Of a stretch of DNA of 45,029 bases, positions 25,356 to 34,469 are shown one piece after another (within the stretch, counting starts at the first letter, position 1; each line of letters begins with the position of its first letter). A model generated the notes under the pieces. The model was not told the DNA's origin. It saw only the letters and a program-made list of their open reading frames with translations, and ran no database searches. Origin of the DNA: Alphaproteobacteria bacterium (GTDB lineage: Bacteria > Pseudomonadota > Alphaproteobacteria > Micavibrionales > Micavibrionaceae); NCBI GenBank assembly GCA_029880245.1, contig JAOUOR010000007.1, forward strand, positions 1 to 45,029, written 5' to 3'. Position numbers and translations under genes: made by a program.

Positions 25356-26489
25356 TTATGCGTTGATATATGGCTTTATTGCTGCTTTAGCCTCATCATC
25401 AGGAATATTATCGTAGCTTTCAGATGCGTTGTTGATTAACTTGACATCATAAAATGCATCATCCTTGGTATCAACAGACCGAAGCAATATATAGAGAGAA
25501 ATGAAGTCATTTCTACTAATCCCCATACCCTTACAAATAATGGCCAGATTTTCTCCAGATTTCTGGTCAATCGCATTCAGGACAACATTGACATCAAGAT
25601 TATTATAAACAGAAAACTGCGCTACAAAATTCCTGACCTGACCTCTTTGGAGGTTCTCAATAAAACGTGCTTGATTAAGATAGCCTTGCTGATGGTGATA
25701 TCGCGCCGCCATAATTAACTCCTCGGATGGCATATATTCATGTCCCAAGCTAAGGTCAAGTTCACCAAGTAAATTGATGACAGCCGTATCCACAGCATCT
25801 TCCAGAATTGGTACGAAGTCAATCTCAACATCTGCGCCCAGTCTTTGCTTCACTTGCTCGCCAACATGTTTGTATAGATAGGCTACAACATCTCTTGGTA
25901 ATTCCGGCCTCATCAAAAGTGGTTGTGAAAGCTCTTCCGAGCCTGATGCCAATTTTGAAAGCGCAACAGCCGCATATTGAGTCAGCTCAATATTTTGATT
26001 TTTTGCTAAAGCCAGCGCCGTATTAAAATCTCCCGTATCGGAAAGCGTATTAATTATCTCCTCACCCAGAGCCTTGCGACGGGCGATTGCTTCCCAATAT
26101 TCAGGCGTTTTGGATTTAATAATATATAAAAGGTCATAATCGCCTAAGACTGTACTTTGCGTAAGGACAGGTCTTGCGATGTCAATCTCATCATTTGATA
26201 TTTTCAATATAAGACGCAAAGGAACATTTTCCAAAACAGATAGCTGCTCGGATAAGGCCATGCGGATATCCTTCTCTGCCTGATTAAGCAACTCAATGAG
26301 AATATCGGCGATAAGTTCGCTTTCATTGGCTGTAACGTCAAGCTCCAGAACTTGCCCGACAGCCTTCATTAGCTCCTGCTTGGCCGCAGGATCAGTTTTG
26401 CCGCGCTCTTTATAAAATTCATGAGCAGCTCTTAAACCCGAAAATACAGGCACAGCATTCTCGATATTTTTAAATCTTCTTAAATCCAT
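25356..26489 (-). CDS. DUF2336 domain protein
   Basis: The product of about 377 residues matches the DUF2336 family, largely alphaproteobacterial and all-helical. The N-terminal part has ELIADILIELLNQAEKDIRM and ALSEQLSVLENVPLRLI, the repeated helical pattern, followed by WEAIARRKALGEEIINTL. The function of the family is not established. ATG 26489 was chosen over 26510 because GGGGGCGAAG sits just before it and the family begins here. It is divergent from the small protein gene at 26792, with about 300 bases between. Confidence 0.8.
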   Translation of the reverse strand: MDLRRFKNIENAVPVFSGLRAAHEFYKERGKTDPAAKQELMKAVGQVLELDVTANESELIADILIELLNQAEKDIRMALSEQLSVLENVPLRLILKISNDEIDIARPVLTQSTVLGDYDLLYIIKSKTPEYWEAIARRKALGEEIINTLSDTGDFNTALALAKNQNIELTQYAAVALSKLASGSEELSQPLLMRPELPRDVVAYLYKHVGEQVKQRLGADVEIDFVPILEDAVDTAVINLLGELDLSLGHEYMPSEELIMAARYHHQQGYLNQARFIENLQRGQVRNFVAQFSVYNNLDVNVVLNAIDQKSGENLAIICKGMGISRNDFISLYILLRSVDTKDDAFYDVKLINNASESYDNIPDDEAKAAIKPYINA

Positions 26490-26791
26490 GACTTCGCCCC
26501 CGAAAATCATCCTTATCCATTACTTTCTCTAAAACTTCCTTTAACTCAAAAAATCGGCATATCAGGAAGAACTTATAATTTTTTTATGTTTCACACAGTA
26601 TGCATCCACACGACACGCCACAATCTTTACGATAATTATATTATCAAATGGTTAATTTTTTGTTTTGAAAATTGAATTATTATAATTTTCATGTGATAAT
26701 GGTTGTGGGTATGTGTGAGTATAAAGCATTTATTAACATAATTGCGTTACTATTTAAGATGGGTTTTTGTAATTTATAGAGGGATTTAATT
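26490..26791. other. 302-bp divergent intergenic stretch, nothing clear seen
   Basis: The A+T-rich region between the DUF2336 gene and the small protein gene must contain start signals for both. AGAGGGA before ATG 26792 is a ribosome-binding site. No promoter pair, repeat or hairpin was convincing. Confidence 0.5.
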
Positions 26792-27064
26792 ATGTCAGGA
26801 CCAATTGCAGGAGTAGGCCATCAAGCATCTTCAGTGACGCAACCTGGTCAAAGTATAGCGAATGATCAGACTCGTTCTATTAGGAATGAAGATGATACGC
26901 CTAAAGATAATAAAATTCAGCCCAGAGAAGCGGCTCTCGCCTCTTCCAAGGACACAAATGATAATAAAAGCGGCGCTTTCCAGAGTAATTTGAACGATAT
27001 AAGCTTCTCATCTGGCAATGATAAGAGCTACTCCAGAGGTTCTGTGGTTGACCTTGTTGTCTAG
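26792..27064 (+). CDS. Small hydrophilic, probably disordered protein of unknown function
   Basis: The 90-residue protein contains no cysteine, is rich in Ser, Asn, Asp and Gly, and has no signal peptide or membrane segment. It ends abruptly in a hydrophobic SVVDLVV. That ending, an acidic residue followed by hydrophobic residues, recalls C-terminal type I secretion signals, but that is only a suggestion. A good ribosome-binding site (AGAGGGA) precedes the ATG and a strong terminator follows at 27097, so the gene looks real and monocistronic. I do not recognise a family. Confidence 0.65.
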   Translation: MSGPIAGVGHQASSVTQPGQSIANDQTRSIRNEDDTPKDNKIQPREAALASSKDTNDNKSGAFQSNLNDISFSSGNDKSYSRGSVVDLVV

Positions 27065-27096
27065 ATAATAGGAGCAAGAGAAATAAGAATTCAAGA

Positions 27097-27123
27097 TGGC
27101 CCGCATTAGCGGGTCATTTTTTT
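27097..27123 (+). terminator. Terminator after the small protein gene
   Basis: TGGCCCGC-ATTA-GCGGGTCA forms an 8-bp stem (one G-T pair) followed by seven T residues. Confidence 0.9.
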
Positions 27124-27133
27124 GCCCGAGCCT

Positions 27134-27162
27134 TTGAAAAACTGCCGTGACAAACCTTACAA
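27134..27162 (+). promoter_or_regulatory. Candidate promoter of tRNA-Thr
   Basis: TTGAAA (27134-27139), an 18-bp spacer and TACAAG (27158-27163) lie about 30 bases before the tRNA. The -10 is a partial match. Confidence 0.35.
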
Positions 27163-27194
27163 GATATTGTAACTTCCGGTGCATATTGATAATA

Positions 27195-27269
27195 GCTGCT
27201 GTAGCTCAGTGGTAGAGCGCACCCTTGGTAAGGGTGAGGCCGGGAGTTCAATTCTCCCCAGCAGCACCA
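27195..27269 (+). tRNA. tRNA-Thr (GGT anticodon)
   Basis: A full cloverleaf is readable: the acceptor GCTGCTG pairs with CAGCAGC, the D arm is GCTC/GAGC, and the anticodon stem CACCC/GGGTG encloses TTGGTAA with anticodon GGT at 27227-27229. The T arm is GGGAG-TTCAATT-CTCCC, and CCA is encoded. Confidence 0.96.
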
Positions 27270-27430
27270 CTCAAAAAATCTAATAATTTTATTACACTAA
27301 AGAGTTATATACCCAAAGGGATGCTTAGAGCGGTTTTCTCTATAGTGCAATGAATCATCACGTTGCATTCCTCTGGCTTATAGTGCTTAATAGCAGTCTA
27401 AAAACTAACCCTGAACAAGAAAAAAAGACT

Positions 27431-29614
27431 ATGGGAGACTGTTGTCATCATCATGAGCATAAGCCGTCAACTCCTTTACCAAAAGGCGTTGATCCCGATG
27501 ATGTCATCTATACATGCCCGATGCACCCGGAAATAAGACAAAAAGGTCCGGGCAATTGTCCTATTTGTGGTATGGCACTAGAGCCAGAGACAATTACTGG
27601 AGATGAAAAAGAAAACCCTGAACTGGTTGATATGAAAAAAAGGTTTTGGGTTGGGCTTATTCTGACATTGCCTGTTTTTACACTTGAGATGGGTGGTCAC
27701 ATATTTGATGTGCACCAATATATCGGTGCGACGTCGTCTAATTGGATGCAGCTAATTCTGGCAACACCCGTTGTATTATGGGCAGGTAAACCCTTTTTTG
27801 AGCGAGGGTGGGCTTCTATAAAAACAAAAAACCTTAATATGTTTACCCTGATTGCTATGGGCACAGGCGTGGCTTGGCTTTATAGTGTCGTGGCTACATT
27901 GTTTCCAAGTATATTTCCCGCTGAGTTTAGACAGCATGATGGTGCTGTAGCGGTATATTTTGAGGCTGCTGCGGTTATCACAGTTCTTGTTTTATTAGGT
28001 CAGGTTCTTGAGCTTAAGGCACGTGAACAGACAGGTGGGGCTATCCGCGCTTTGCTTGATCTGGCACCTAAAACAGCCAGACGAATTAAAGATAACGGAG
28101 AAGAGGAAGATGTCCCTTTAGATCACATTCATGTTGGTGATTTTTTACGTGTTCGCCCAGGCGAGAAAGTGCCGTTGGACGGGATTATTACAGAGGGCCA
28201 TAGTGCCGTAGATGAATCGATGGTAACGGGAGAGTCTATGGCAGTAAAAAAAATGCCAAATAGTAAAGTCATTGGTGGCACGATAAACCAGACAGGAAGC
28301 TTTATTATGAAAGCCGAGCGTGTTGGTAAAGATACAATGCTTTCCCAAATCGTTCATATGGTTGCGGAAGCACAGCGTAGTCGTGCCCCTATCCAAAGAC
28401 TAGCAGACATTGTTGCATCATGGTTTGTTCCTGCGGTTATCCTTGTCGCAGCACTTTCCTTTTTTGTCTGGGCGATGTACGGGCCATCACCAGCTTTCAG
28501 CTATGCTTTAATTTCTGCCGTCAGTGTCTTAATTATTGCCTGCCCATGCGCTTTGGGTCTGGCTACACCCATGTCTATTATGGTGGGTGTTGGCAAAGGT
28601 GCGCATGCAGGCGTTCTTATCAAAAATGCCGAAGCGTTAGAGCGGATGGAAAAACTGGATACGCTTGTCATTGATAAAACAGGCACTCTTACTCTGGGCA
28701 AACCAACTGTCACAAAAATTGTTTCCGCCGATGGTTTTCAGGATGATGAGCTACTAATGTTTGCAGCATCTCTTGAAAAAGGCAGCGAACACCCACTTGC
28801 ACATGCTATTGTTATGGCGGCAAAAGAAAAAGGGATTGATTTACCTGTAACTGAAAATTTTGATTCCCCTACTGGCAAAGGGGTCATTGGAAAAGTTAAG
28901 GGAAAAGAAATTGCTCTTGGTAATGTTATGCTGATGCAGGAACAGTCTATTGATGTATCAATGTTTTCAGAGCAAGCCGATGAGCTTCGCTCTGACGGAG
29001 CAACCGTAATTTTTATTGCTATAGATGGAAAACCAGCAGGTCTTTTGGCAATAGCTGATCCGATTAAAGAGACAACACCAGACGCAATTAAACAGCTTCA
29101 AAAGCTGGGTATCCGCATCGTTATGCTGACAGGTGATAACCGCCGAACTGCCGAAGCGGTTGCTAATATACTGGGCATTGAAGAAATTGAAGCAGAAATA
29201 CTTCCTGAGCAAAAAAGCAAGATTGTTAAAAAATTGCAAGATGAGGGGCGCATTGTTGCAATGGCGGGAGATGGTACAAACGACGCTCCCGCATTGGCTG
29301 CGGCAGATGTCGGAATTGCTATGGGCACGGGAACAGATGTTGCCATGGAAAGCTCGGGTGTAACGCTCCTTAAAGGCGATCTGACTGGTATTATTCGTGC
29401 GCGAAAACTCTCTGTTGCGACCATGAATAACATCCGGCAAAACCTGTTCTTTGCATTCTTTTATAATACCGCAGGGGTACCAATAGCAGCAGGTATACTC
29501 TATCCGTTTTTTGGAATTCTACTTTCACCAATTATTGCCGCCGCTGCCATGTCCTTATCGTCTGTTAGTGTTATTTCTAATGCTTTACGATTAAGACTGC
29601 TTGCCTTTGAATAA
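27431..29614 (+). CDS. copA: Copper-translocating P-type ATPase (CPx, P1B-1)
   Basis: The product of about 727 residues exports Cu(I) or Ag(I) from the cytosol. The N-terminus has a His-rich stretch (CCHHHEHK) and a heavy-metal-binding segment YTCPMHPEI...[10 protein letters not shown] in place of a classical CxxC HMA domain. Then come the actuator VTGES, the transmembrane metal site [10 protein letters not shown], the phosphorylation site DKTGTLT, the hinge [20 protein letters not shown], and later membrane residues FYN and MSLSSVSV that define the Cu(I) group. I chose ATG 27431 over 27350 because the earlier residues have no family match. No copper regulator is adjacent. The gene ends before a large hairpin terminator. 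Confidence 0.93.
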   Translation: MGDCCHHHEHKPSTPLPKGVDPDDVIYTCPMHPEIRQKGPGNCPICGMALEPETITGDEKENPELVDMKKRFWVGLILTLPVFTLEMGGHIFDVHQYIGATSSNWMQLILATPVVLWAGKPFFERGWASIKTKNLNMFTLIAMGTGVAWLYSVVATLFPSIFPAEFRQHDGAVAVYFEAAAVITVLVLLGQVLELKAREQTGGAIRALLDLAPKTARRIKDNGEEEDVPLDHIHVGDFLRVRPGEKVPLDGIITEGHSAVDESMVTGESMAVKKMPNSKVIGGTINQTGSFIMKAERVGKDTMLSQIVHMVAEAQRSRAPIQRLADIVASWFVPAVILVAALSFFVWAMYGPSPAFSYALISAVSVLIIACPCALGLATPMSIMVGVGKGAHAGVLIKNAEALERMEKLDTLVIDKTGTLTLGKPTVTKIVSADGFQDDELLMFAASLEKGSEHPLAHAIVMAAKEKGIDLPVTENFDSPTGKGVIGKVKGKEIALGNVMLMQEQSIDVSMFSEQADELRSDGATVIFIAIDGKPAGLLAIADPIKETTPDAIKQLQKLGIRIVMLTGDNRRTAEAVANILGIEEIEAEILPEQKSKIVKKLQDEGRIVAMAGDGTNDAPALAAADVGIAMGTGTDVAMESSGVTLLKGDLTGIIRARKLSVATMNNIRQNLFFAFFYNTAGVPIAAGILYPFFGILLSPIIAAAAMSLSSVSVISNALRLRLLAFE

Positions 29615-29703
29615 AATTATAAAAATTGAAGTATATGTTTTCTTGTCTTCTAAGCTATCATTTTGGAAATCCAAGCACTTTGCAAAAGGCACCTATGTAA
29701 AGC

Positions 29704-29764
29704 AAACATAGTGTAAAAGTCAGGACTTAGTCTTTCTTACCTGACGATTACACTATGTTTTTTC
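29704..29764. terminator. Bidirectional hairpin terminator between copA and the tautomerase gene
   Basis: Perfect 13-bp arms AAACATAGTGTAA (29704-29716) and TTACACTATGTTT (29748-29760) are followed by further T residues. An inner GTCAGG/CCTGAC stem extends the hairpin. It lies between two convergent genes and can serve both. Confidence 0.88.
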
Positions 29765-29772
29765 ACGGCTAT

Positions 29773-29994
29773 TTAAGCAGCAGCCTGTGCCATGGCGTGA
29801 ACACAGGAGGCCTTGAGGGTCTTTCCACCAATCCCCCAATCGCCTTGCTCGACTTCGACAATACGCACCCATGTTACGCCTCTTAAGGCCTCACCTTCAA
29901 TACTAACCATGGTATCGGTTATTTTTGAAATGATTTCCTGCTTTTGTTCGGGCGTGAAAACGTCTTTGATAACATCAATAGTAATTAACGGCAT
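29773..29994 (-). CDS. 4-oxalocrotonate tautomerase family protein
   Basis: The 73-residue protein begins MPLITIDV, so the catalytic proline is exposed after methionine removal, as in the tautomerase superfamily. [14 protein letters not shown] and an arginine in LRGVTWVRI fit the small-subunit type, which acts as a hexamer. The natural substrate is unknown. The gene is divergent from an HxlR-family regulator with inverted repeats between them, suggesting that the regulator controls it. Confidence 0.87.
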   Translation of the reverse strand: MPLITIDVIKDVFTPEQKQEIISKITDTMVSIEGEALRGVTWVRIVEVEQGDWGIGGKTLKASCVHAMAQAAA

Positions 29995-30085
29995 GATAAG
30001 TCTCCTTTAAAATTTGTGTAACCGGACCATCCGGCTTATAGGATCATCATAACGCGGGTGGCTGTTCGAAGTTAAGTTCAGCGCT

Positions 30086-30124
30086 TGTAGTAAACCACTA
30101 CAGATTTTGAACTAATGCACTACA
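30086..30124. promoter_or_regulatory. Candidate HxlR operator in the tautomerase/regulator intergenic region
   Basis: TGTAGT-AAACC-ACTACA (30086-30102) is a perfect 6-bp inverted repeat. A third ACTACA at 30119-30124 is spaced 22 bp from the second half-site, about two helical turns. A separate CCGGA-CCA-TCCGG palindrome lies nearer the tautomerase start. Confidence 0.5.
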
Positions 30125-30171
30125 GAAATACGGATTTTCGTGATATTGTCTTTTTCAAAAAGGAAACAGCA

Positions 30172-30891
30172 ATGAAATACGGTCAGTTTTGCCCCATAGC
30201 CAAAGCCGGAGAAATTCTGGGCGAGAAATGGACAATTCTCATCATACGGGAGCTTCTAATGGGCGGTCGCCGCTTTAGCGAGCTTCATCGCGGTCTTGGA
30301 GATATTTCCCCCGCCCTCCTGACAGCTCGCCTTAAATCCCTCGAAGCACAAGGTATGATCATCAAACGCCGCGTTTCCGGTGGGCGTTCCTATGAATATT
30401 ACCCCACAGAGGCCTGCGAAGCTTTGCTGCCTGTCCTCTTTGCCTTGGGAGAATGGGGGCTGGTCTGGGCCAGACATAATGTTCTCGATGCCGATATAGA
30501 TGTCGAATTGATGATGCTTTACCTGGAACGTAGTATTGATCCGACGAAGCTGATTGGAAATGAGAGCATTATCCAGTTCAAGTTCAATGATTTGAAGGAG
30601 CAAAAAAACTGGTGGCTTTTGGTGAAGGATAATAATGTCGATCTTTGCCTGACCAATCCGGGCAAGGATGTCGATATTTATTTCTCCTGTACGCTGCGCA
30701 CTATGCATGATGTCTGGATGGGGGACCGCACCTATAATGATGCCATCAAATCGGGAGATTTACTTGTACAGGGAGAGCCTGCTCTTTTGAAAAACATAAA
30801 ATCATGGCTAAAACCCAGTATATTCTTAGATTCACCGCGCATGCCGACGGAAGGATTACAGAAAGAGTTTACAGAAGAAAAAAGCGGGTAA
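30172..30891 (+). CDS. HxlR-family transcriptional regulator with C-terminal SCP2-like domain
   Basis: The product of about 239 residues has an N-terminal HxlR winged helix (CPIAKAGEILGEKWTILIIR, then LTARLKSLEAQGMI and GRSYEYYPTEACEALLPVL). After a linker comes a second domain (residues about 115-225) with ESIIQFKFNDLKEQ and DVDIYFSCTL, resembling the SCP2 sterol-carrier fold that probably senses a hydrophobic ligand. Cys8 sits where redox- or electrophile-sensing HxlR proteins have a cysteine. ATG 30172 follows AAAAAGGAAACAGCA. It is divergent from the tautomerase gene. Confidence 0.9.
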   Translation: MKYGQFCPIAKAGEILGEKWTILIIRELLMGGRRFSELHRGLGDISPALLTARLKSLEAQGMIIKRRVSGGRSYEYYPTEACEALLPVLFALGEWGLVWARHNVLDADIDVELMMLYLERSIDPTKLIGNESIIQFKFNDLKEQKNWWLLVKDNNVDLCLTNPGKDVDIYFSCTLRTMHDVWMGDRTYNDAIKSGDLLVQGEPALLKNIKSWLKPSIFLDSPRMPTEGLQKEFTEEKSG

Positions 30892-30957
30892 TTAGACCGC
30901 TTCGATAAATTCTATAGTACATTCTCAAATTTACACCCCTCTGTAACCTAGAGTGAG

Positions 30958-31034
30958 TGGCGCGAGTGACGAGACTTGAACTCGCGGCCTCCGCCGTGAC
31001 AGGGCGGCGCTCTAACCAACTGAGCTACACCCGC
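30958..31034 (-). tRNA. tRNA-Asp (GTC anticodon)
   Basis: Read on the minus strand, the acceptor GCGGGTG pairs with CACTCGC (one G-T pair), the D arm is GCTC/GAGC, and the anticodon stem CCGCC/GGCGG encloses CTGTCAC with anticodon GTC (plus-strand 30998-31000). CCA is encoded at 30958-30960. Confidence 0.96.
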
Positions 31035-31127
31035 GCATTTGAGTGAGATTTATTTATAGTCTGTAGCCCTTTCTGTCAAGTAAGACTTTCTTTAAAAAAA
31101 GCAAAATATGGGCTTGTAATGCAAATA

Positions 31128-31142
31128 ATAATGATTATCATT
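31128..31142 (+). promoter_or_regulatory. Fur-type box overlapping a promoter
   Basis: ATAATGATTATCATT is a full match to the core of the Fur/Mur-type consensus and sits within the larger inverted repeat GCAAA...TTTGC (31121-31145). It overlaps a candidate -10 (TATCAT, 31136-31141) placed 16 bases after TTGTAA, as expected for a metal-dependent repressor site 40 bp before the ATG at 31182. Confidence 0.75.
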
Positions 31143-31181
31143 TGCAAAATCGTGTAATTAACTTAAACCTACGAGGATATT

Positions 31182-31913
31182 ATGACTCACAATAAGTATT
31201 TTTTATTAACGCTGGCTTTTCTATCTTTAGCTCTACCAGCTCATGCGGGCCCCAATAAAGTTCGGTCTCCCTATGTGTCCATGGGGGAAATAGAAATAGA
31301 GAATTTTGGCATTTATGAATTTAATCAAGGAAGCAGCAAGCATGAATGGGAACATGAAGCAGAGCTTGAATACGGACTAACCGATTATTTTCAACCTGTT
31401 CTTGGTGTTGAATTCAAACGCGAAAATGATGAGTCTACCCGACTTGAGGAAATTGAATTAGGGGGTAAATTTCAGTTTACTCCCCAAGGTCAGTACTGGG
31501 TGGATAGTGGCGCTTATGTTCGCTATTTCATTCCTACGGATTCTGATGAGGCCGATAAAGTCAGCGTTGATTTTCTCTTGGCAAAACCCTTCGTAGAATA
31601 TGGTACAACACTGGTCAATATTGCCTTTGATCAAGAAGTAGGCAAGAACAGTAATAACGACCTAGAGGCTGCAATCTCCGGCTCGCATTACAAGCATATC
31701 AACACGAATACAGAGTTTGGCGTTGAGTATTATGCAGATTTCGGCAAGCTGAATGATCATAATGGCTATAGCGAGCAAAAGCACCAAATTGGTCCTGTTG
31801 TCGGATATAAGCTGGGTGACTACCATGCCGAATTTAAGCTGGGCTATTTGCAAGGCATCAGCAAAGCTGCCCCCGATAGCACGATCAAATATGAAATAGA
31901 ATTTGAATTCTAG
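31182..31913 (+). CDS. Putative outer-membrane beta-barrel protein
   Basis: The 243-residue protein has a Sec signal (LLTLAFLSLALPAHA|GPNK) and many alternating hydrophobic/polar strands (IEIENFGIYEF, VEFKRE, GSHYKHINTNTEFGVEYYAD), ending in phenylalanine (YEIEFEF), the typical last residue of bacterial outer-membrane barrels. No plug domain or TonB box is evident and it is far shorter than TonB-dependent receptors. A Fur-type box immediately upstream suggests that iron or manganese controls it. GAGGA precedes the ATG. The family is not recognised; its role may be metal entry, but this is an inference from the box. Confidence 0.75.
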   Translation: MTHNKYFLLTLAFLSLALPAHAGPNKVRSPYVSMGEIEIENFGIYEFNQGSSKHEWEHEAELEYGLTDYFQPVLGVEFKRENDESTRLEEIELGGKFQFTPQGQYWVDSGAYVRYFIPTDSDEADKVSVDFLLAKPFVEYGTTLVNIAFDQEVGKNSNNDLEAAISGSHYKHINTNTEFGVEYYADFGKLNDHNGYSEQKHQIGPVVGYKLGDYHAEFKLGYLQGISKAAPDSTIKYEIEFEF

Positions 31914-31915
31914 TA

Positions 31916-33031
31916 TTAAGCGGCTTGCTTAAAAGGCACATAATCCAGATTTAAGGACTGTGCCACTTCTTTATGCGTAACTTTGCCATGGCAAATATTC
32001 AAGCCATTGGCGAAGTTACTATTATCCTTCAGAGCCTCTTTCCAGCCCTTATTTGCAAGATCTATCGCGTAAGGCAGCACAGAATGGTTTAGCGCCAAAG
32101 CAGAAGTCAAAGCCACAGCACCGGGCATATTGGCGACGCAATAATGAACAACTCCCTCTTCCGTATAGACAGGCTCATCATGCGTTGTAGCTCGGCTGGT
32201 TTCAAAGCATCCGCCCTGATCTATGGCGATATCGACAATCACAGAGCCGTTTTTCATGGTTTTTAACATTTTACGCGTTACAAGTTTCGGGGCTGAGGCT
32301 CCGGGAATCAAAACGGCACCAATCACCACATCGGCAGCTTTCACAGCGCGCTCTATGATATCCAGATTGGAATAGATTACATTGGCGCGCCCGTGGAAAT
32401 ATTCATCCAGAAACCTCATACGCGGGTTTGAGCGCTCTAAAATCGTAACATTTGCCCCTAAACCCACAGCCATTTGCGCGGCATGGAATCCGGCGACACC
32501 GCCGCCTATAATCAAGACATCTGCCGGACGCACTCCGGGAACGCCACTTATTAAGCGGCCAAGGCCGCCCATATGTTTTTGAAGGTAGAACGCCCCGACC
32601 TGTACCGACAGTCTGCCTGCTATCTCGCTCATCGGCTCAAGTAACGGCAAACCATGACCATTGGGGCCGGTAACCGTTTCATAGGCAATCGCAACGCAGC
32701 CTGAATCTATCAGACCCTGGGTTTGTTCGGCATCGGCTGCCAGATGAAGATAGGTAAAAAGGATTTGATCCTCGCGCAGCATTTTGCATTCTTCCGGCTG
32801 CGGCTCCTTGACTTTGATTATCATATCCGCAGTATCAAAAACCGCAGCAGCATTCGGCAAAATTTTCGCACCTGCCTCTTCGTAATCCTGATCGGTGAAG
32901 TTAATTCCCTGCCCCGCTCCGGTCTCGACATAAACTTCATGCCCATGAGAATGCAGTTCTTTCACAGATGACGGGACCAGCCCAACACGATGCTCTAATG
33001 TTTTGATTTCTTTTGGAACGCCGATGCGCAT
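31916..33031 (-). CDS. ald: Alanine dehydrogenase
   Basis: Ald catalyses reversible NAD-dependent deamination of L-alanine to pyruvate and ammonia. The 371-residue length is standard. It begins MRIGVPKEIKTLEHRV. Active-site lysine is in IKVKEPQPEE, histidine in TYLHLAAD, and the NAD site is IIGGGVAGFHAAQMA. It is downstream of ispG with 72 bases between, preceded by a good ribosome-binding site (AAAGAGGGA), so cotranscription is possible. Its end is only two bases from the convergent barrel-protein gene. Confidence 0.96.
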   Translation of the reverse strand: MRIGVPKEIKTLEHRVGLVPSSVKELHSHGHEVYVETGAGQGINFTDQDYEEAGAKILPNAAAVFDTADMIIKVKEPQPEECKMLREDQILFTYLHLAADAEQTQGLIDSGCVAIAYETVTGPNGHGLPLLEPMSEIAGRLSVQVGAFYLQKHMGGLGRLISGVPGVRPADVLIIGGGVAGFHAAQMAVGLGANVTILERSNPRMRFLDEYFHGRANVIYSNLDIIERAVKAADVVIGAVLIPGASAPKLVTRKMLKTMKNGSVIVDIAIDQGGCFETSRATTHDEPVYTEEGVVHYCVANMPGAVALTSALALNHSVLPYAIDLANKGWKEALKDNSNFANGLNICHGKVTHKEVAQSLNLDYVPFKQAA

Positions 33032-33103
33032 ATTTTCCCTCTTTATTTTTGAATGAATGACAATGAGATATTAAAGAAAGAAAATTCGAATATCCAGCAA
33101 GAG

Positions 33104-34336
33104 TTATATTGCGCTGCCATATCTCTTCCGGACATAGTCTTCGACAATATCCTGAAACTCCGTTGTGATATTATCTCCGCGCAAAGTATGAGATTTCTTG
33201 CCATCAATAAAGACGGGGGCTACGGGGCTTTCACCTGTGCCGGGCAGGCTGATTCCGATATCGGCATGCTTGCTTTCCCCCGGGCCATTCACAATGCAGC
33301 CCATCACAGCAACCTTCATTTCCTTTACACCGTCATATTCTTTGGACCAGACCGGCATTTTCACCTCCAGATAACGTCTGATATCCCGTGCGAGTTCCTG
33401 AAAATATGTCGAGGTTGTACGGCCGCATCCCGGGCAGGCTGTAACTTCCGGCATAAAGGACCTGACGCCCAAAGACTGCAGGATTTCCTGACAGACGCGC
33501 ACTTCAAGGCTACGATCGCCATTTGGCTCCGGCGTTAAGGAGGCGCGGATCGTATCGCCTATGCCTTGCTGAAGCAGTATCCCCTCTCCCAAAGCCGTTG
33601 CGACGATACCTTTTGAAGACATTCCTGCTTCGGTCAATCCAAGATGCAGCGCATAATCCGAACGTTTCGCAAGCTCGGTATAAACAGCAATTAAGTCCTG
33701 AACGCGACTGACTTTGGCCGATAAAATAATCTGGTTTTTAGAAAGTCCTATATCCTCGGCTTTTTGCGCACTCATCAAAGCCGATTGCACAAGGGCTTCG
33801 CGCATGACAGAGCCCGAATCCACCGGATTTTTGCTTTTGGCATTCTCATCCATCAAGCGCATTGCTAAATTCTGGTCCAAAGAGCCCCAATTCACACCAA
33901 TGCGCACAGCCTTCTTATATTCGATGGCTTTTTTGATCATGATTTCATATTGAGCATCGCGCTTTTGTCCAAAACCCACATTCCCCGGATTTATGCGGTA
34001 TTTGTCCAGCGCTTCACACAGATCGGGGTAATCGCCGAGTAATGTATGGCCATTATAATGGAAACATCCGACCAAGGGCACATCCAGCCTTTCTTTATCC
34101 AAGCGTTCACGAAGCTTTACAACGCCCTGCGCTGCCTCTTCGTTATTTACGGTCAGGCGAATAATCTCTGAGCCGGCAAGGAAGAGCTGTTTGACCTGCT
34201 CAAAGGTTTTATCAACATCCGCCGTATCCGTATTAGTCATAGACTGGACAACCACAGGCGCATCACCGCCAATGGTTACACCGCGCACTTGCACGGGGTG
34301 TGTTTTATGCCGTTTTATTTCAGGCAGAGAAACCAT
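33104..34336 (-). CDS. ispG: 4-hydroxy-3-methylbut-2-enyl diphosphate synthase (flavodoxin)
   Basis: IspG converts 2-C-methylerythritol 2,4-cyclodiphosphate to HMBPP in the MEP isoprenoid pathway. It is a 4Fe-4S enzyme. The 410-residue product has [11 protein letters not shown] and [10 protein letters not shown] in the TIM-barrel part, and the cluster-binding cysteines in TACPGCGRT and [10 protein letters not shown] in the C-terminal reductase-like domain, the short bacterial form without the extra plant-type insert. The ATG follows TTAGGACG. No other MEP genes are in the window. Confidence 0.97.
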   Translation of the reverse strand: MVSLPEIKRHKTHPVQVRGVTIGGDAPVVVQSMTNTDTADVDKTFEQVKQLFLAGSEIIRLTVNNEEAAQGVVKLRERLDKERLDVPLVGCFHYNGHTLLGDYPDLCEALDKYRINPGNVGFGQKRDAQYEIMIKKAIEYKKAVRIGVNWGSLDQNLAMRLMDENAKSKNPVDSGSVMREALVQSALMSAQKAEDIGLSKNQIILSAKVSRVQDLIAVYTELAKRSDYALHLGLTEAGMSSKGIVATALGEGILLQQGIGDTIRASLTPEPNGDRSLEVRVCQEILQSLGVRSFMPEVTACPGCGRTTSTYFQELARDIRRYLEVKMPVWSKEYDGVKEMKVAVMGCIVNGPGESKHADIGISLPGTGESPVAPVFIDGKKSHTLRGDNITTEFQDIVEDYVRKRYGSAI

Positions 34337-34469
34337 GTGGACGTCCTAATTATTCTATAAAACTAATGTCAGGACTGTACTCAAACTCTTTATATTTTAC
34401 AATCGGCATCATATTCAAATCATTTATAAATTTTGCTTTTATCATTGATGTGATTAATGTTAGCACGCT

